From Desulfurococcales archaeon (lineage in GTDB: Archaea; Thermoproteota; Thermoprotei_A; Sulfolobales; Fervidicoccaceae), in NCBI GenBank assembly GCA_027048265.1, contig JALTXS010000007.1:1-7332 (forward strand): DNA of 7,332 bases. The letters are read 5' to 3'. The position numbers and the translations under genes were made by a program. The notes beneath the pieces are model-generated. The model was not told where the DNA came from, ran no database searches, and worked only from the letters and a program-made list of their open reading frames with translations. Of this stretch, positions 5,193 through 7,332 are shown one piece after another (position 1 is the first letter of the stretch; every line of letters begins with the position of its first letter).

Positions 5193-6351
5193 GAAAGGTT
5201 CGAAGAAACAGGATAAGATCGAGTATCCAGCCTTGCCAAGCGGGCTCAAACCATTGACAGAGGGTCAAAGGAAGCTACTGCAAGCCTTGGGAGAGTCCAG
5301 CTACAAGATAGTAGGCGTGTTCGGCCCCACGGGGACAGGTAAAAGCCTCATAACACTCTCATATGGTTTCACCCAGCTTGGTAGTGACGTGTTCGACCGT
5401 ATAGTAATAGCGAAGCCCGTAGTGGATGTAGAGACTGGTAGAGAGCTAGGCATGGCAGAGCTGGGCGAGGCCTATTCAAAGCTTGTTAGAGAATATCTAG
5501 AGGATCTTCTGCTCCCCCATATTGGCAAGGAACTCCTTTCTGATATGATTTCCCAAGGGAAGATAAAATTCTCAGATACACACTATCTCAGGGGACGTAC
5601 CTTTGATAACACGTTTGTATTTGTAGACGATGTGCAGAATGTTCCTGTTGAGAGCATGTTGGAGATAATATCTCGTATCGGGAGATACTCCAAGCTAGTT
5701 GTTGCAGGAGACCCTGTCTTCCAGACAAGTCAACAGCCTGTTTCACAGATACTCCAGCTAAGGGAGCTTCTCCTGGGAGAGGAAGATGCAGCTGTAGTGG
5801 ACCTCGGTTTACGCGATATAGTAAGGCCAGGTGCGCAGAAAGCGGTTAGACTCCTGCTTGAGCTCAAGATGAGGAAAAGGAACCTAAGTGAGGACGAGCA
5901 GAGGGTCAAGTCAGAGGTTTCAAGAATGGCCCCCGACGCTGATATAGTCACCGTTATCGACTGCAGGCCTGAGAAGAGAACCCTTAACCTGCCCTCTGAG
6001 GCAAAGTCTGCTCCCGACATGCTTGTTGTTGTTAAACAGGGCCATCATGGCAGGACAGTTGGGCGAGGTGGAGAGAGGGTGCAAAAAGTTGAGGAGATAA
6101 CAGGTTTCAGCATAAGGGTTGTGGAGGCGGGGCTGGATCTCTCCCAATACATAAAATCCCTACATCCCCTCCCTTGGGTTGTTAAACACATCCTTGATGC
6201 TGATATAGAGGGTAACACTATAGTGGTCAGGATAGAGCCGGGTAAAGCAGGTCCCATATTAGGGCAGAGGGGCGTATTCATAAGGTTTGTTGACAGCGTC
6301 ATGAGGAAGCTACTAGGAACACCTGTCGTAGTGAGGGAAGAAGCTACTTGA
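5182..6351 (+). CDS. PhoH-like ATPase fused to tandem NusA-like KH domains
   Basis: This 389-residue protein joins a P-loop ATPase to an RNA-binding module. Numbered from ATG 5182, the PhoH part (about 20-230) shows Walker A GPTGTGKS (48-55), the PhoH-type YLRGRTFDN (135-143), Walker B FVFVDD (145-150) followed by VQN, and the VVAGDPVFQ sensor motif (173-181). After a charged linker, a first KH domain carries VGRGG (GxxG at 294-297). A second lies at about 345-385 with GQRG (361-364), separated by a segment resembling the inter-KH link of archaeal NusA. PhoH-family proteins are widely linked to RNA metabolism; ATP-driven RNA handling or a helicase-like role is inferred. It overlaps taw3 by about 11 bases and the thiL start by 4. 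The second of the two initial ATG codons is preferred from ribosome-site spacing. Confidence 0.88.
   Translation: MSRRKGSKKQDKIEYPALPSGLKPLTEGQRKLLQALGESSYKIVGVFGPTGTGKSLITLSYGFTQLGSDVFDRIVIAKPVVDVETGRELGMAELGEAYSKLVREYLEDLLLPHIGKELLSDMISQGKIKFSDTHYLRGRTFDNTFVFVDDVQNVPVESMLEIISRIGRYSKLVVAGDPVFQTSQQPVSQILQLRELLLGEEDAAVVDLGLRDIVRPGAQKAVRLLLELKMRKRNLSEDEQRVKSEVSRMAPDADIVTVIDCRPEKRTLNLPSEAKSAPDMLVVVKQGHHGRTVGRGGERVQKVEEITGFSIRVVEAGLDLSQYIKSLHPLPWVVKHILDADIEGNTIVVRIEPGKAGPILGQRGVFIRFVDSVMRKLLGTPVVVREEAT
6025..6336 (+). other. Tandem KH domain region of the PhoH-like protein
   Basis: Two KH-like units with GxxG loops (VGRGG and LGQRG) are joined by a segment that runs from an Asp-Leu-Ser-Gln-Tyr-Ile helix through HPLPWVVKHILDADIEG. 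The arrangement closely recalls the KH1-KH2 pair of archaeal NusA, in which the first GxxG is followed by an N/D-x-x-x-Ile helix and an acidic link. This part probably contacts single-stranded RNA. Confidence 0.7.
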
Positions 6352-7332
6352 CTAAGCAAAGGGTCTTGGCAGAGGATGAGGCAATTGAGGTCATAATGAG
6401 TGTTCTGGGAGAACTAGAGCCTAGAGAAGCTATTCTGAAGTGGCCTGATGATGCACACGACATCCCAGTCGATGCACCAAGGATTGTTGCAAGCACAGAT
6501 GGAAATACCGAGAAGTTTTCAAGATACCCCTGGGAGGAGCCCTATGATTGGAGCTGGCGTGCCCTCACAGGCCCTGTTGCTGATATCGTTGCCAAGGGGG
6601 CTAGACCATTAGGCTTTACTATAGACCTAGGATTGCCTAGGGACGTGGACAAGGTTTATCTCCAGAGCCTCGCCAAGGGTCTACGTGACTCTGCTATGCA
6701 ATACGGTCTCTCATTCTTAGGCGGAGACACAAATGCCTCGGGAGGAGAATATGGTTGGATAAGCGTCTCTGTCATAGGGGTCGCTGGCAATAAACTCGTG
6801 CCAAGAGGAGGAGGCTCTCCTGGAGAGCCTCTGTTCACTACTCTTGTAAACGGGTACGGGCTTCCGGGTTTGATCAGGTTACTTTTCTACAAGCTAGGAA
6901 AACAAACCCTAGAGCTCCTAGGAAGCAATGTTAAGTGGAGGCCCAAAGTGGTCATTGATGCAGCTCATATGCTGATAGAAGCACACGCCACATCTAGTAT
7001 TGATACAAGTGACGGGATGCTACGTAGCCTAATAATGCTCTCCCGGTCAAGCGGCACAGGTATATGTCTCAACAACCTGCCCGAACCCGAACCTTTTGTA
7101 GCGAAGATGCTTGAGGATTTAAGGCAAGGCGAAGGGAAGTCTCTGTGGGAGAAGGCCGTCCTCGAGGGGGGCGAGGAATATGAGATTATTTTCTCTAGCA
7201 AGCTGGACCCTGAACACGTGTATAGTATATGCAGTAATAAGGGTATCAGGTGTATGATGATAGGTGAATACTGCGGGGAGCCAGCTGGCACCGTGCGGTA
7301 CAGGAACGTGAGGTATAAGGACGGTGGATGGG
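6348..7332 (+). CDS. thiL: Thiamine-monophosphate kinase ThiL, 3' end cut by window
   Basis: ThiL phosphorylates thiamine monophosphate with ATP to give thiamine diphosphate, the last step of cofactor synthesis. The first 328 residues are present and the frame is still open at the window edge. Motifs of the ThiL/PurM (AIR synthase-like) fold appear in order: DDA (34-36) for metal/ATP binding, STDG (49-52), ADIVAKGARPLGF (78-90), GGDT (125-128), PRGGGSPGE (152-160), IDTSDGM (218-224), GGEEYEIIF (274-282), and a terminal DGGW matching the conserved end of the family. The start is probably TTG 6348, forming a TTGA overlap with the PhoH-like stop and restoring the N-terminal EDEAIEVI helix; ATG 6396, with GAGGT four bases before it, would cut that helix. 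Some substrate-side motifs depart from bacterial ThiL, so another AIR synthase-like kinase is a minor alternative. Confidence 0.9.
   Translation, partial: MTKQRVLAEDEAIEVIMSVLGELEPREAILKWPDDAHDIPVDAPRIVASTDGNTEKFSRYPWEEPYDWSWRALTGPVADIVAKGARPLGFTIDLGLPRDVDKVYLQSLAKGLRDSAMQYGLSFLGGDTNASGGEYGWISVSVIGVAGNKLVPRGGGSPGEPLFTTLVNGYGLPGLIRLLFYKLGKQTLELLGSNVKWRPKVVIDAAHMLIEAHATSSIDTSDGMLRSLIMLSRSSGTGICLNNLPEPEPFVAKMLEDLRQGEGKSLWEKAVLEGGEEYEIIFSSKLDPEHVYSICSNKGIRCMMIGEYCGEPAGTVRYRNVRYKDGGW

Noticed and set aside
6200..6347. Thiamine riboswitch ahead of thiL
   Set aside because: The sequence upstream is coding for the KH domain and no TPP-riboswitch core motifs such as CUGAGA are seen.
321..7291. Many antisense ORFs of 60-119 codons
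   Set aside because: All lie opposite strong + strand genes and give low-complexity or unpatterned products, as expected from antisense shadows of these codons.
1..7332. CRISPR array, IS element, tRNA or rRNA
   Set aside because: No spaced direct repeats, transposase or terminal inverted repeats, and no tRNA T-loop or rRNA-like sequence were recognised by eye.

Overview
The window looks like hyperthermophilic Crenarchaeota (Thermoprotei, Desulfurococcales-like). The genes are archaeal in kind: an archaeal-type pilus/secretion ATPase, an archaeal wyosine tRNA enzyme (Taw3) and a PhoH-like ATPase joined to NusA-like KH domains. Arginine is mostly AGG/AGA, isoleucine is often ATA, GTG and TTG serve as starts, Shine-Dalgarno motifs are of the GGTGA/GAGGT type, and TATA-like boxes are present. 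The species cannot be named from the sequence. All convincing genes are on the + strand.

Region 1 (1-296) is a non-coding leader. It holds a GC-rich stretch with two competing hairpins (about 124-172), a doubtful 47-codon basic ORF, and a very AT-rich promoter zone (about 206-254).

Region 2 (297-3730) is a type IV filament assembly operon: a secretion ATPase with an unusual (Asn-Gly)6 tract near its N-terminus, then two separate half-size polytopic membrane platform proteins, as in Tad and archaeal Epd-like pili. No pilin or prepilin peptidase lies in the window.

Region 3 (3731-4293) has its own TATA box. It encodes a ribbon-helix-helix DNA-binding protein and a small winged-helix-like protein, overlapping by 19 bases. 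The Shine-Dalgarno of the first gene lies inside two overlapping inverted repeats, which suggests autoregulation.

Region 4 (4294-7332) starts with about 165 bases without a convincing gene and a TATA box. A possible 37-codon leaderless ORF follows, then taw3 (wyosine methyltransferase), a PhoH-like ATPase with tandem KH domains, and thiL (thiamine-monophosphate kinase, cut by the window edge). Each junction overlaps by 4 to about 11 bases, so these genes probably form one translationally coupled operon mixing RNA-related functions with thiamine cofactor synthesis.

There is no CRISPR array, IS element, rRNA or recognisable tRNA. The best leads are the Asn-Gly tract in a thermophile ATPase, the RHH/winged-helix regulator pair with its inverted repeats, the possible leaderless small protein ahead of taw3, and the ATPase-NusA-like KH fusion.
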